This document shows, one piece after another, positions 16,661-26,885 of a DNA stretch of 64,000 bases. Position 1 is the stretch's first letter; each line of letters opens with the position of its first letter. A program made the translations under genes and the position numbers. The stretch is from JAEUOS01 sp965279115. GTDB lineage: Bacteria; Pseudomonadota; Gammaproteobacteria; Burkholderiales; JAEUOS01. The stretch is taken from positions 3,410,001 through 3,474,000 of the forward strand of contig OZ257137.1 of the NCBI GenBank assembly GCA_965279115.1. Direction: 5' to 3'. The notes below the pieces were generated by a model that saw nothing but the letters and a program-made list of their open reading frames with translations, had not been told where the DNA came from and ran no database searches.

Positions 16661-17155
16661 ATGAGCGATGCGGAAATCGACGAACTGGCGGTGCGAGTCG
16701 GCGCCTTCCTGACCGCGCGCGGCTGGATGCTGGCAACGGCTGAATCCTGCACCGGCGGCTGGGTGGCCGAGGCGGTGACTTCGGTGGCAGGCAGCTCGGC
16801 ATGGTTCGAACGCGGTTTCGTCACTTATTCCAATGCCGCCAAGGAATCGATGCTGGGCGTGAAGCAGTCGACCCTGGACGCCCATGGGGCGGTAAGCGAG
16901 CCGGTGGCGGCCGAAATGGCGACGGGCGCGCGCGGCCATTCCCGGGCCCAGGTGGCGCTTTCGATCACCGGGGTTGCGGGCCCCGGTGGTGGCTCACCTG
17001 GCAAGCCAGTGGGCACCGTATGCTTCGGCTGGTCGTGGATTGGAGGGCAGCGGGTCGAGACCCGGCACCTTGCAGGCGACCGGCGGGAGGTGCGGCGACA
17101 GTCCGTTATCCACGCGCTGACGCAACTGCTTGCGATTCCTGAAAATCCGCGCTAG
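16661..17155 (+). CDS. pncC: Nicotinamide-nucleotide amidohydrolase (CinA C-terminal domain)
   Basis: A 164-residue stand-alone CinA/PncC domain that deamidates NMN to nicotinic acid mononucleotide in pyridine nucleotide salvage. Family marks are LATAESCTGGWVAEAVT, GSSAWFERGFVTYSNAAK, and LSITGVAGPGGGSPGKPVGTV. I choose the second ATG (16661) because the ribosome-binding AGGGGA ends five bases before it, while the ATG at 16655 overlaps that site. It precedes recA with an intergenic promoter. Association with recA is common and parallels the cinA-recA link in other bacteria. Confidence 0.93.
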   Translation: MSDAEIDELAVRVGAFLTARGWMLATAESCTGGWVAEAVTSVAGSSAWFERGFVTYSNAAKESMLGVKQSTLDAHGAVSEPVAAEMATGARGHSRAQVALSITGVAGPGGGSPGKPVGTVCFGWSWIGGQRVETRHLAGDRREVRRQSVIHALTQLLAIPENPR

Positions 17156-17158
17156 ACT
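17130..17158 (+). promoter_or_regulatory. Predicted sigma-70 promoter of recA
   Basis: TTGCGA (17130-17135), a 17-base spacer, then TAGACT (17153-17158) overlapping the pncC stop codon. The expected transcription start falls inside the SOS box just downstream, giving a simple repression geometry. Confidence 0.6.
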
Positions 17159-17160
17159 GC

Positions 17161-17178
17161 ACTGTATGTAAAACCAGT
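17161..17178. promoter_or_regulatory. LexA (SOS) box upstream of recA
   Basis: ACTG-N10-CAGT with an A/T-rich interior (CTGTATGTAAAACCAG), matching the proteobacterial LexA consensus CTG-N10-CAG. It sits 58 bases before the chosen recA start and overlaps the likely transcription start. Confidence 0.8.
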
Positions 17179-17235
17179 GTACATAAACCCAGTACTTTGC
17201 GCCGGCATGGAAATGCTGGTAAATCGGAGGCCGAC

Positions 17236-18288
<1,053 letters not shown>

Positions 18289-18835
18289 CCGGTCGGGATT
18301 CTCCTCGCTGTCCGCTGGCGAGGGGAGGGGCGGGGAGGATTTTCCGACGGATGGAGAGTCTTCTTCCGCGATCCGGGAGCCGCTCTCCGCGGCCGAAGTG
18401 CGCGCCAAGGCGATCATGCTGCTGGCGCGCCGCGAGCACAGCCGCATGGAGATGCGCCGCAAACTTTCCCGCGCCGGGGCCGATGAGGATGCGATAGAGA
18501 CCGTTCTCGATGCACTGGAGGCTGAAAAACTTCTTTCTGATCACAGATTTGCAGAAGGACTGGCACGTGTGCGCGGGGCCCGCTTTGGCAGTCGCAGGGT
18601 GGCCGATGATCTGCGCCGCACCGGCGTGGGCATTGAGGCGGTGGCCCTCGTCGACAACCTCAAGGCAAGCGACGACGCTCGTGCCCGCGAGGTTTGGGAG
18701 CGCAAGTTCGGCGCCGCGCCGGCGGATGCCTCCGCGCGTGCCAGGCAGATGCGATTTCTGCTGTCGCGCGGTTTCCCGACCGACGTGATCTACCGCGTCG
18801 TGCCGCGTCCGTCGCGCGGCGGTGACGATACCTGA

Positions 18836-19274
18836 CATCGGGACTGCGCTCGCCCGCTGTCCGTGGGTACCTGAATCTGGTTGCCGAGAGGCTTCGTGCT
18901 ATCATCATTCGCTGTTCGGGAGCGTCAAGCCCAGTGGCGGAACGCGCGTTTTCAAGCCGTTTGGCCGGATGAATTTGGTTGTCCCATCGAAGCTGTATCG
19001 CGCATTCCTGCTTTGACGGATGATGGCGCGCGACGGTTCGATCCAGGCGGAACAGGCCTGCCGGTCGGGCTTTCTGCGCCATCGGGTCCGCCGGCGCCCC
19101 TTAGCGGGCGTCGTGCTGTGGCCGGTTCCGTTGCCTGCTGACGCGTTTCGGTGGCGTGGACTTGACATGAGGCAAGGCGGCCCGCCGCCATGCCTCGTAT
19201 GCTCCACGCAAAAAGTCGACGCTCGTAGCTCTATGGCCGTCTGCGGACAGCCGGGAATAACCTAGGGGAATACT
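18836..19274. other. Intergenic region upstream of sucC, no gene recognised
   Basis: 439 bases between recX and sucC. The short open frames here match nothing I recognise. It must hold the sucCD promoter and a long leader; TTGACA occurs at 19162-19167 but has no well-spaced -10 box. I see no tRNA-like cloverleaf or U-tailed hairpin. Confidence 0.5.
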
Positions 19275-20435
19275 TTGAAGATCCACGAATATCAGGGCAA
19301 GGAATTGCTTCGCAAGTTCGGCATGCCGACGCCGCGCGGCATCCCGTGTTTCACTGTCGACGAGGCTGTGGCAGCCGCCGAAAAGCTCGGCGGCCCGGTA
19401 TGGGTGGTGAAAGCGCAGATCCACGCCGGCGGCCGCGGCAAGGGCGGTGGTGTCAAGGTGGCCAAGTCCATCGCCGATGTCCGCGCGAAGGCGGGCGAGA
19501 TCCTGGGCATGCAACTGAAGACGCACCAGACCGGCCCCGAAGGCCAGAAAGTGCGGCGCCTCCTGATAGAGGATGGTGCTGACATCAAGAAGGAATACTA
19601 CGTCGCTGCCCTGACCGACCGGGCGACCCAGCGCGTGGCCATGATGGCGTCCAGCGAAGGCGGCATGGACATCGAGGAAGTCGCGCATGCCACGCCCGAA
19701 AAGATCCTCAAGGAATTCGTCGACCCGGCCACCGGCCTGACCGACGCGCAGGCAGAGCGTCTGGCGCGCGGCATCGGTGTCCCCGAAGCCTCGCTCAAGC
19801 AGGCCAAGGAAGTGCTCGGCCAGCTCTATACCTGCTACATGGAAACCGATGCGTCGCTGGCCGAGATCAATCCAATGATCCTGGAAGGCAACGGGGGCAT
19901 CAAGGCGCTTGACGCCAAATTCAACTTCGACTCGAACGCCCTGTTTCGCCATCCGGAAATCGTCGCCTACCGCGACCTGGACGAGGAAGATCCCGCTGAA
20001 GTCGATGCCTCGAAGTTCGACCTCGCCTACATCCAGCTCGACGGCAACATCGGCTGCCTGGTCAATGGTGCAGGGCTGGCGATGGCCACCATGGATACGA
20101 TCAAGCTTTTCGGCGGTGAACCCGCGAATTTCCTCGACGTCGGCGGCGGCGCGACAGCGGAAAAGGTCACCGAGGCCTTCAAGATCATGATCAAGACCCC
20201 GGGGCTCAAGGCCATCCTGGTCAACATCTTCGGCGGCATCATGCGCTGCGACACCATTGCCGAAGGCGTTATCACGGCGTGCCGCGCGGTAAACCTCGCG
20301 GTGCCGCTGGTGGTGCGAATGAAGGGCACCAACGAGGATCTCGGCAAGAAGATGCTGGCCGATTCCGGACTGCCCATCATCGCAGCCGACACCATGGCCG
20401 ACGCGGCGCAAAAAGTGGTGGCAGCCGCCAAGTAA
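19275..20435 (+). CDS. sucC: Succinate-CoA ligase (ADP-forming) subunit beta
   Basis: A 386-residue TCA-cycle enzyme subunit. Together with SucD it interconverts succinyl-CoA and succinate with formation of ATP or GTP. It has the ATP-grasp N-terminus MKIHEYQGKELLRKFGMPTPRG, the nucleotide loop VVKAQIHAGGRGKGGGVK, ASSEGGMDIEEVA, the AEINPMILEG metal site, and C-terminal ILVNIFGGIMRCDTIAEGV. The start is TTG at 19275, preceded by AGGGGA. sucD follows after 70 bases. No sucA/sucB genes are adjacent. Confidence 0.97.
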   Translation: MKIHEYQGKELLRKFGMPTPRGIPCFTVDEAVAAAEKLGGPVWVVKAQIHAGGRGKGGGVKVAKSIADVRAKAGEILGMQLKTHQTGPEGQKVRRLLIEDGADIKKEYYVAALTDRATQRVAMMASSEGGMDIEEVAHATPEKILKEFVDPATGLTDAQAERLARGIGVPEASLKQAKEVLGQLYTCYMETDASLAEINPMILEGNGGIKALDAKFNFDSNALFRHPEIVAYRDLDEEDPAEVDASKFDLAYIQLDGNIGCLVNGAGLAMATMDTIKLFGGEPANFLDVGGGATAEKVTEAFKIMIKTPGLKAILVNIFGGIMRCDTIAEGVITACRAVNLAVPLVVRMKGTNEDLGKKMLADSGLPIIAADTMADAAQKVVAAAK

Positions 20436-20505
20436 CGCGCAACCTCGGACGGCTCGATCGCGCCATGCGCGGGGCCATTGCCAACGCCACATTCCAAGGG
20501 AAACC

Positions 20506-21387
20506 ATGAGCATCCTCATCAACAAGAACACCCGGGTCATGACCCAGGGCATCACCGGCAAGACCGGCCAGTTCCACACCAAGATGTGCAAGGAATACGC
20601 GAACGGCGCGAACTGCTTCGTCGCCGGCGTAAACCCGAAGAAGGCCGGCGAGAGCTATGAAGGCATTCCGATCTACGCCAGCGTCAAGGAGGCGAAAGCG
20701 CAAACCGGCGCAACCGTGTCAGTGATTTACGTGCCGCCGGCTGGCGCAGCGGCGGCGATCTGGGAAGCCGTGGAAGCCGACCTAGACCTGGCTATTTGCA
20801 TTACCGAAGGCATTCCGGTACGCGACATGCTGCAGGTGCGCAACCGCATGAAAGCCGAGGGCCGCAAGACCCTGCTGCTGGGGCCCAATTGCCCGGGACT
20901 GATCACCCCCGAGGAAATCAAGATTGGCATCATGCCCGGTCACATTCATCGCAAAGGCCGTATTGGTGTGGTTTCGCGTTCCGGCACCCTGACCTACGAG
21001 GCAGTCGCACAGTTGACCGAAATCGGGTTGGGACAGTCCTCTGCGGTGGGCATCGGCGGCGACCCGATCAATGGCCTGAAGCATATCGACGTGATGCGCA
21101 TGTTCAACGACGACCCGGATACCGACGCCGTGGTGATGATCGGTGAAATCGGCGGGCCCGACGAAGTCAATGCCTCGCGCTGGATCCGTGACAACATGAA
21201 AAAACCGGTGGTGGGTTTCATCGCCGGCGTCACTGCACCGCCCGGAAAGCGCATGGGGCATGCTGGCGCGCTGATTTCCGGCGGCGAAGATACCGCGCAG
21301 GCGAAGCTCGCCATCATGGAAGAATGCGGCATCAAGACCACAAAGAACCCGTCGGAAATGGGCCGCATGCTCAAGGCGATGCTGTAG
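20506..21387 (+). CDS. sucD: Succinate-CoA ligase subunit alpha
   Basis: A 293-residue CoA-binding subunit. It has the N-terminal MSILINKNTRVMTQGITGKTG, the CoA-binding region through VSVIYVPPAGAAAAIWEA, and the phosphohistidine site in APPGKRMGHAGALISGG (active His in GHAGA). GPNCPGLITPEEIKIGIMPG is also diagnostic. It pairs with sucC just upstream in a standard sucCD unit. Normal length. Confidence 0.98.
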   Translation: MSILINKNTRVMTQGITGKTGQFHTKMCKEYANGANCFVAGVNPKKAGESYEGIPIYASVKEAKAQTGATVSVIYVPPAGAAAAIWEAVEADLDLAICITEGIPVRDMLQVRNRMKAEGRKTLLLGPNCPGLITPEEIKIGIMPGHIHRKGRIGVVSRSGTLTYEAVAQLTEIGLGQSSAVGIGGDPINGLKHIDVMRMFNDDPDTDAVVMIGEIGGPDEVNASRWIRDNMKKPVVGFIAGVTAPPGKRMGHAGALISGGEDTAQAKLAIMEECGIKTTKNPSEMGRMLKAML

Positions 21388-21425
21388 CCCCGGCGCAACT
21401 TCCCATCAAAATCTAGGAGACAAGC

Positions 21426-22133
21426 ATGAGTTTTGACAGTCCGGCTTTCTGGCTGGCATTGGGGCAGATCGTCTGGATCAACATCATTCTCTCCGGCGAC
21501 AATGCGGTGGTGATCGCGCTGGCCGCGCGCTCGTTGCCGCCCAAACAGCAGAAGATGGCCATTCTCTGGGGTTCGGGCGCTGCGGTGGTCTTGCGGATCG
21601 TCCTGACGTTCCTGGCCGCTTACCTGCTCAAGTTGCCGTACCTGCAGATCATCGGCGGCGTCCTGCTCCTATGGATCGGCTTCCAGTTGCTTTCCGGCGA
21701 GGAGGAGGAGGAAGGCGGTGACTCCAAGCAGGGCACTGGCAACCTGATGGCGGCGGTCCGCACCATCCTCATCGCCGACCTGGTCATGAGCCTGGACAAC
21801 GTGATCGCTGTGGCGCTTGCTGCCAAGGGTGATTTCACTCTCCTGGTCATCGGTCTCGCGATCAGTATTCCGCTGGTGGTCTTTGGCAGCACGCTCATGA
21901 TCAAACTGATGGAGCGCTTCCCGGTGATCATCACACTGGGTGCGGCGCTTATCGGCTGGGTTGCCGGTGATGCGGTGAGCCATGATGTTGCCGTGAAGCA
22001 TGTTTTCGAGGGCAACACGCTCCTGACCTATGGCCTGAAGGCTGGCTGCGCGATATTTGTGGTCGTGGTTGGAAAATGGCTGGCGGCGCGCGCCGCCAGC
22101 AAACATCACGCCACCAAGACAAAGAGCGCGTGA
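21426..22133 (+). CDS. TerC family integral membrane protein
   Basis: A 235-residue protein with about seven hydrophobic segments and the two TerC signature motifs with paired acidic residues: NIILSGDNAVVIALAARSLP and DLVMSLDNVIAVALAAKGD. A cytoplasmic Glu-rich loop (GEEEEEGGD) separates the halves. TerC proteins are implicated in metal ion export (manganese, calcium) or tellurite resistance; the ion here is not determined. It starts 38 bases after sucD behind an AGGAG site and ends at a terminator. No riboswitch of the yybP-ykoY type is visible. Confidence 0.9.
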   Translation: MSFDSPAFWLALGQIVWINIILSGDNAVVIALAARSLPPKQQKMAILWGSGAAVVLRIVLTFLAAYLLKLPYLQIIGGVLLLWIGFQLLSGEEEEEGGDSKQGTGNLMAAVRTILIADLVMSLDNVIAVALAAKGDFTLLVIGLAISIPLVVFGSTLMIKLMERFPVIITLGAALIGWVAGDAVSHDVAVKHVFEGNTLLTYGLKAGCAIFVVVVGKWLAARAASKHHATKTKSA

Positions 22134-22180
22134 CGGCAGGCGGGCTCGCGCCCGCTTGCACAAAATGGGGGCTGTTCCGT

Positions 22181-22203
22181 CAGGGCGGCCCCTGTTGTTT
22201 TTT
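22181..22203 (+). terminator. Rho-independent terminator after the TerC gene
   Basis: Hairpin CAGGG-CGGC-CCCTG (22181-22194) followed by TTGTTTTTT. A second GC hairpin without a T run (GCGGGC/GCCCGC, 22140-22155) lies just after the stop codon. Confidence 0.7.
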
Positions 22204-22237
22204 GGGCCGGAATCACGTCAGTGGGATGGGCGCGCTC

Positions 22238-22267
22238 TTGATGATTAACTGCAACAAAGCGTATCAT
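22238..22267 (+). promoter_or_regulatory. Predicted sigma-70 promoter for the signalling gene array
   Basis: TTGATG (22238-22243), an 18-base spacer, then TATCAT (22262-22267) in a locally A/T-rich stretch between the TerC terminator and the CHASE2 kinase. It would give a leader of about 185 bases. No other promoter-like pair in this gap is as good. Confidence 0.4.
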
Positions 22268-22459
22268 CATCCTGTTTATTCTGCGAAAAACCGTACCTTT
22301 AGCGTGTTGACGTAGAATCCGGGCTTCTTTCGGGTGTTGGGATTGACCGGCGGGTGGTGCCGTCGCGGTATATTTTTGTCGCGCCAGTGGTCCGCCATGG
22401 TGGATGCGCCGGGTCAAATCCGCCGTAAGAAGAACGAGTGCTGCATCTGGGGGAAGCGA

Positions 22460-25279
22460 ATGGCCAAGGTCAAAGGGGATTTCTGGAAATCCGACTGGTT
22501 TATCGGGGTGGTGATTGCCGTCCTGCTGCTGGCCTTCAAGAACGGCGATCTGCTGCAAAGCCTCGAGCGCAAGGCCTATGACCTTGGAGTCAAGGCCTCC
22601 TCCAAGGCTCCCAACGACAAGGTCGCCATCATCGCCATCGACGACCAGAGCATCAACAATATCGGGCGCTGGCCGTGGAGCCGCGACATTCACGCCAAGA
22701 TGACAGACATGCTCTCGGCGGCCAAGGTCCGGGTCATCGGCAATACGGTGTTTTTCTTCGAACCACAGCAGGATCCGGGGCTTGTCTACATCAACAAGCT
22801 AATGGAACTTTATTCGAAGGTCGCCCCGGTTGCCCCGACTGGCGCATCGGGGACTCCGCAGGACGCGGCGGCGGCTCCGGCTGGAAACGAACTGACGCAA
22901 TTCGGCGCGCTTCTCAAGCAGGCCGAGATCGACCTGAACACCGATCGCAAGCTCGCCGACAGCTACACCAAGGCCGGCAACGTGATGTTGCCACTGGTTT
23001 TTTCGCTGGGTGACCCACGTGGCAAGCCTGACAAGGCCTTGCCCGAATTCGCCAACAAGAGTTCCTTTGAAGACAAGAATGGCCAGGCCATACCATCGGC
23101 GGCGATTCAGCTGCCCATCGAAACCCTGGGCAAGGCTGCGGCCGGACTGGGACACCTGAACGACTTGCCGGACGTCGATGGCGGGGTTCGCACCGAGCCA
23201 TTGGTGGTGCAGTACTTTGACCGTTACTTCCCATCCTACGCGCTGATGATCGCGGCCAAGAGCCTCAACCTGGGCGTCGGCGACATCAAGGTGGCGTGGG
23301 GTGAGCAGCTCAAGCTCGGCAAGTTGGCGATCACGACCGATTTCGAAAACAAGATGTACACGTACTACTACAAGGATCGCGATGGCAAGAAGGCCTTCCA
23401 GATCGATTCCTTTTATGATGTCTTCACGGGCAAGATTCCGGCGTCCAAGTACGCCGACAAAATCGTCCTCATCGGCCCCACTGCTGCCGGTGTGGGTACC
23501 AGCTTTCCGACCCCGGTTTCCGCCGCCATGACGCCGGTGGAGAAGATGGCCCATTCGGTTTCTTCCATCCTGTCCGAGCATTTCTTCGTGGTGCCCGCAT
23601 GGGGCGTCTGGCTTGAGCTGCTGGTTTTTCTGGTCGTCGCGGCCTATCTGGTGGCGGTGCTGCCGCGCCTGAAGGCGCGCCCGGCGGCGATCATCACGCT
23701 AGGTGTTCTGGTGTTGTTGCTGGCCACTCATTTCGCGATCATGGTTTCGGCCGGCATGTGGATACAGCTCATGGTGCCGGCCACCCTGCTGTTGGTCGGG
23801 CATCTGTTGCTGACGACCAAGCGTTTCATCGTCACCGAGGCCGGCAAGCAGAAATCCGATGTCGAGTCCGCCGAATCCAATCGCATGCTGGGCCTGGCCT
23901 TCCAGGGCCAAGGCCAGCTTGACATGGCCTTCGACAAGTTCCGCAAGGTGCCCTTCGATGGTGCCCTGATGGACAACCTGTACAACCTCGCGCTCGACTT
24001 CGAGCGCAAGCGCCAGTTCAACAAGGCGCAGGCGGTCTATGAGCACATGGCCGGCTACGATCCCAAGTACAAGGATCTCGAGCAGAAGATCGTGCGCGCC
24101 AAGAATCTCTCTGAGACGGTGATCCTGGGCGGCGCTTCGGGAAGAACCAATACCAGCATCCTTGACGGTGCAGGCGCCGGCGAGAAGCCGATGCTGGGTC
24201 GCTATCAGATCGAGAAGGAGCTCGGCAAGGGCGCCATGGGCGTGGTTTATCTGGGACGCGATCCCAAGATCAGCCGGGTTGTGGCCATCAAGACCATGGC
24301 GCTGTCGCAGGAGTTCGAGGCCGACGAGCTCGACGAGGCGAAGGCGCGATTCTTCCGCGAGGCCGAGACTGCGGGGCGTCTCAACCACCCGCATATCGTG
24401 ACCATCTACGATGCAGGCGAAGAACATGATTTGTGTTTCATCGCCATGGAACTTCTCAAGGGCAAGGATCTGGTGCCCTATACCAAGCCGGAAGTATTGC
24501 TGCCGATACCGCGGGTGGTGTCGATCACGGTGCGCGTTGCCGACGCGCTCGGCTACGCGCACCGGCAAAACGTCGTGCACCGCGACATCAAGCCGGCCAA
24601 CATCATGTACGACCTGGAGTCTGACAACCCCAAGGTCACCGACTTCGGCATCGCCCGCGTCACGGATTCGTCCAAGACAAAAACCGGAATGGTGCTGGGC
24701 ACGCCGTCCTACATGTCACCCGAGCAACTTTCGGGCAAGAAGGTCGATGGGCGTTCCGATCTGTTCTCCCTGGCGGTCAGCCTTTACCAGATGCTTTCCG
24801 GACACCTGCCTTTCGTCGGCGATTCGATGGCCCAACTGATGTTCAAGATCGCCAATGAACAGCCGGCCGACATCCGCACGCTCAATCCCGAGGTGCCCGA
24901 GGGCCTGGCCGAAGTGCTGGTCAAGGCGATGGCGAAGGATGCGGATCAACGCTACCAGTCTGGCGAGGAGTTCGCCGCTGCCTTGCGGCCGTATGGTGAA
25001 ACACCCTCCACCGCGACCGGAATGAACATTCCCGCGGCGCCGAGGGCCGTACCTTCCGCCCCGCCGACCCAGTCGGTCGCCCCCGCGGCGCCGGCGGCCG
25101 CAGTGCCCGCGCCGGCCGCGTCGCCCGGCAACCTGCATGCAGGTGAAACGGTGGTTCTGCAGGCGCCCACAGCGGATGCAGACAAGACCGTAGTCCTGCA
25201 GGCGCCTCCGGCCGCGCCGGCGCCGGCCAGCGCGGCCAAGCCGGCAAAGCCGCCGCCTGACGTGGATATTTCACTTTAA
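22460..25279 (+). CDS. CHASE2-domain transmembrane serine/threonine protein kinase
   Basis: A 939-residue sensor kinase. An N-terminal membrane anchor is followed by a periplasmic CHASE2 sensor (to about residue 390, including IIAIDDQSINNIGRWPWSRD), three transmembrane helices (about 380-460), a short TPR-like helical segment (about 475-535), and a Hanks-type kinase domain from about 578. Kinase motifs are complete: GKGAMG loop, VAIK (Lys611), HRDIKPAN (Asp709), DFG (Asp728), GTPSYMSPEQ. A Pro/Ala-rich tail follows, carrying two TVVLQAP repeats. I choose ATG 22460 because GGGGGAA precedes it; the upstream extension is not protein-like. The next genes encode a PP2C phosphatase and an FHA protein, its natural partners. 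Confidence 0.93.
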   Translation: MAKVKGDFWKSDWFIGVVIAVLLLAFKNGDLLQSLERKAYDLGVKASSKAPNDKVAIIAIDDQSINNIGRWPWSRDIHAKMTDMLSAAKVRVIGNTVFFFEPQQDPGLVYINKLMELYSKVAPVAPTGASGTPQDAAAAPAGNELTQFGALLKQAEIDLNTDRKLADSYTKAGNVMLPLVFSLGDPRGKPDKALPEFANKSSFEDKNGQAIPSAAIQLPIETLGKAAAGLGHLNDLPDVDGGVRTEPLVVQYFDRYFPSYALMIAAKSLNLGVGDIKVAWGEQLKLGKLAITTDFENKMYTYYYKDRDGKKAFQIDSFYDVFTGKIPASKYADKIVLIGPTAAGVGTSFPTPVSAAMTPVEKMAHSVSSILSEHFFVVPAWGVWLELLVFLVVAAYLVAVLPRLKARPAAIITLGVLVLLLATHFAIMVSAGMWIQLMVPATLLLVGHLLLTTKRFIVTEAGKQKSDVESAESNRMLGLAFQGQGQLDMAFDKFRKVPFDGALMDNLYNLALDFERKRQFNKAQAVYEHMAGYDPKYKDLEQKIVRAKNLSETVILGGASGRTNTSILDGAGAGEKPMLGRYQIEKELGKGAMGVVYLGRDPKISRVVAIKTMALSQEFEADELDEAKARFFREAETAGRLNHPHIVTIYDAGEEHDLCFIAMELLKGKDLVPYTKPEVLLPIPRVVSITVRVADALGYAHRQNVVHRDIKPANIMYDLESDNPKVTDFGIARVTDSSKTKTGMVLGTPSYMSPEQLSGKKVDGRSDLFSLAVSLYQMLSGHLPFVGDSMAQLMFKIANEQPADIRTLNPEVPEGLAEVLVKAMAKDADQRYQSGEEFAAALRPYGETPSTATGMNIPAAPRAVPSAPPTQSVAPAAPAAAVPAPAASPGNLHAGETVVLQAPTADADKTVVLQAPPAAPAPASAAKPAKPPPDVDISL

Positions 25280-25288
25280 GGTATGCGC

Positions 25289-26122
25289 ATGAATCTTTCA
25301 GACGCGATCGAAATCGTGGGCCACTCCGATCCGGGGATGGTGCGGTCCCATAACGAGGACTCGATCGCCAACGATGCGCGCAACGGCCTTGCGATCCTGG
25401 CCGATGGCATGGGTGGATACAACGCGGGCGAAGTCGCCAGCGGCATGGCGACGACTGTTCTCATGACCGAATTGCAGGCAGCCATCGCGCAGCGTGCTCC
25501 GTTCGAACACGATCCGGACAGCGGGGCGGAGTTCCGCACCCACGCCGCACGGATGTTGCGTGACCAGATCGCCAAGGCCAACCATTCGATTTTTTCGGCC
25601 GCGCAGTCCCAGCCCCAGTATTCGGGCATGGGTACCACCCTGGTGATGGCGATCTTCTACGACAACAAGATGACCGTCGCCCATATCGGTGATTCGCGTC
25701 TTTACCGGCAGCGTGGCAGTGAGTTCGCGCAGATCACGCGCGACCACTCGCTCCTTCAGGAGCAGATCGACAGCGGCATGATCACGCTCGAGGAAGCCAA
25801 GCATTCGCAAAACAAGAATCTGGTCACCCGTGCGCTTGGCATCGACCCCACCGTCGAGGCCGAAGTGCATGACTACGAAACCCAGCCGGGTGACATCTAT
25901 CTGCTGTGCTCCGACGGGTTGTCGGACATGGTTTCGGACGAGGAGATCGGATTGACACTCGAAACCCTCGGAGGCAACCTCAATCTGGCAGCGCAGCAGC
26001 TGGTGCAGATGGCCAATGACAATGGCGGGCGTGATAACGTATCGGTGCTACTCGTCAAGATTGTCCGGGAATATCCTGCCGCGAGGGGATTGTTCGGCAG
26101 GTTTTTGGGGTGGTTCAAGTAA
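25289..26122 (+). CDS. PP2C-family serine/threonine phosphatase
   Basis: A 277-residue metal-dependent phosphatase with all the PP2C motifs: RSHNEDS, ILADGMGGYNAGEVAS (metal Asp), GMGTTLVMA, VAHIGDSRLYRQR, ITRDHSL, LLCSDGLSDMV, and GGRDNVSVLLVK. It should remove phosphate from the products of the CHASE2 kinase encoded nine bases upstream. I choose the second ATG (25289), seven bases after TAAGG, over the ATG at 25283. The end (RGLFGRFLGWFK) is hydrophobic and basic and may touch the membrane. Confidence 0.94.
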   Translation: MNLSDAIEIVGHSDPGMVRSHNEDSIANDARNGLAILADGMGGYNAGEVASGMATTVLMTELQAAIAQRAPFEHDPDSGAEFRTHAARMLRDQIAKANHSIFSAAQSQPQYSGMGTTLVMAIFYDNKMTVAHIGDSRLYRQRGSEFAQITRDHSLLQEQIDSGMITLEEAKHSQNKNLVTRALGIDPTVEAEVHDYETQPGDIYLLCSDGLSDMVSDEEIGLTLETLGGNLNLAAQQLVQMANDNGGRDNVSVLLVKIVREYPAARGLFGRFLGWFK

Positions 26123-26180
26123 ACTTACGCAATCGCAAGTCGCTTAGGCGTCAACAGCGAAAGAGAAAAAGGAACGGGCT

Positions 26181-26885
26181 ATGGCGAAGCTAATTCTCAG
26201 CATGGACGGGTTGGTGCTCAAGGAGATCACTCTCACGAAAGAGCGCACGACCATCGGCCGCAAGCCGCACAATGACATCCAGATCGACAATCTGGCGGTG
26301 TCGGGCGAGCATGCTGTGATCGTGACGATCCTCAACGATTCATTTCTTGAGGACTTGGGGTCCACCAACGGTACCCTGGTCAATGGTGCGCCGATCAAGA
26401 AGCATTTTCTGCAGCCCAACGATGTGATCGAGCTCGGCAAGTACAAGCTCAAGTACATCAACGAGGCGCCCAAGGCGGCGGCGGCCGATTTCGAGAAGAC
26501 CATGGTCTTGCGGCCGGGCACCATGCCCAAGCCGTCGCCTGCGCCTGCCGCAGCGCCTTCAGCCACGGCGCAAATGGCGGCGACCGCGCCGGCCGCGCCT
26601 CCCCCGCCGCCCGCGGCTCCGGCCAGGCAAGGCGCCATCCAGTTGCTCTCGGGCGCCAATGTCGGCAAGGAATTGCTGTTGACCAAGGCGCTTACCACCC
26701 TCGGCAAGCCCGGAGTGCAGGTGGCGGTCATCACGCGGCGCCCGCAAGGTTATTTCATCACGCACGTCGAAGGTGCGAATTTCCCGGTGGTCAACGGCAA
26801 GACACTCGATGCGCAGGCGCACCCGTTGAACGATCACGATGTTATCGAGATCGCCGGGACCAAGATGGAATTTTTCTACAAGTAG
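26181..26885 (+). CDS. Double FHA-domain protein
   Basis: A 234-residue cytoplasmic phosphothreonine-binding adaptor. The first FHA domain (about 20-95) is canonical: TTIGRKPHNDIQI, SGEHAVI, and LEDLGSTNGTLVNG. After a Pro/Ala linker, a second FHA-like domain (about 155-234: TTLGKPGVQVAVITRR, FPVVNGKTL, NDHDVIEIAGTKMEFFY) has lost the Ser-x-x-His pair and may not bind phosphate. Between them lies EKTMVLRPG (Thr107), close to the TVVLQAP repeats in the kinase tail and a plausible kinase target. It follows the kinase and phosphatase genes, so it is the likely reader of this phosphorylation system. Confidence 0.92.
   Translation: MAKLILSMDGLVLKEITLTKERTTIGRKPHNDIQIDNLAVSGEHAVIVTILNDSFLEDLGSTNGTLVNGAPIKKHFLQPNDVIELGKYKLKYINEAPKAAAADFEKTMVLRPGTMPKPSPAPAAAPSATAQMAATAPAAPPPPPAAPARQGAIQLLSGANVGKELLLTKALTTLGKPGVQVAVITRRPQGYFITHVEGANFPVVNGKTLDAQAHPLNDHDVIEIAGTKMEFFYK

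Noticed and set aside
19101..20591. A 496-residue minus-strand frame opposite sucC
   Set aside because: sucC is unambiguous, and the antisense product has no recognisable domain.
22140..22155. GC hairpin right after the TerC gene as the main terminator
   Set aside because: It has no T run; the hairpin at 22181 with TTGTTTTTT fits better.
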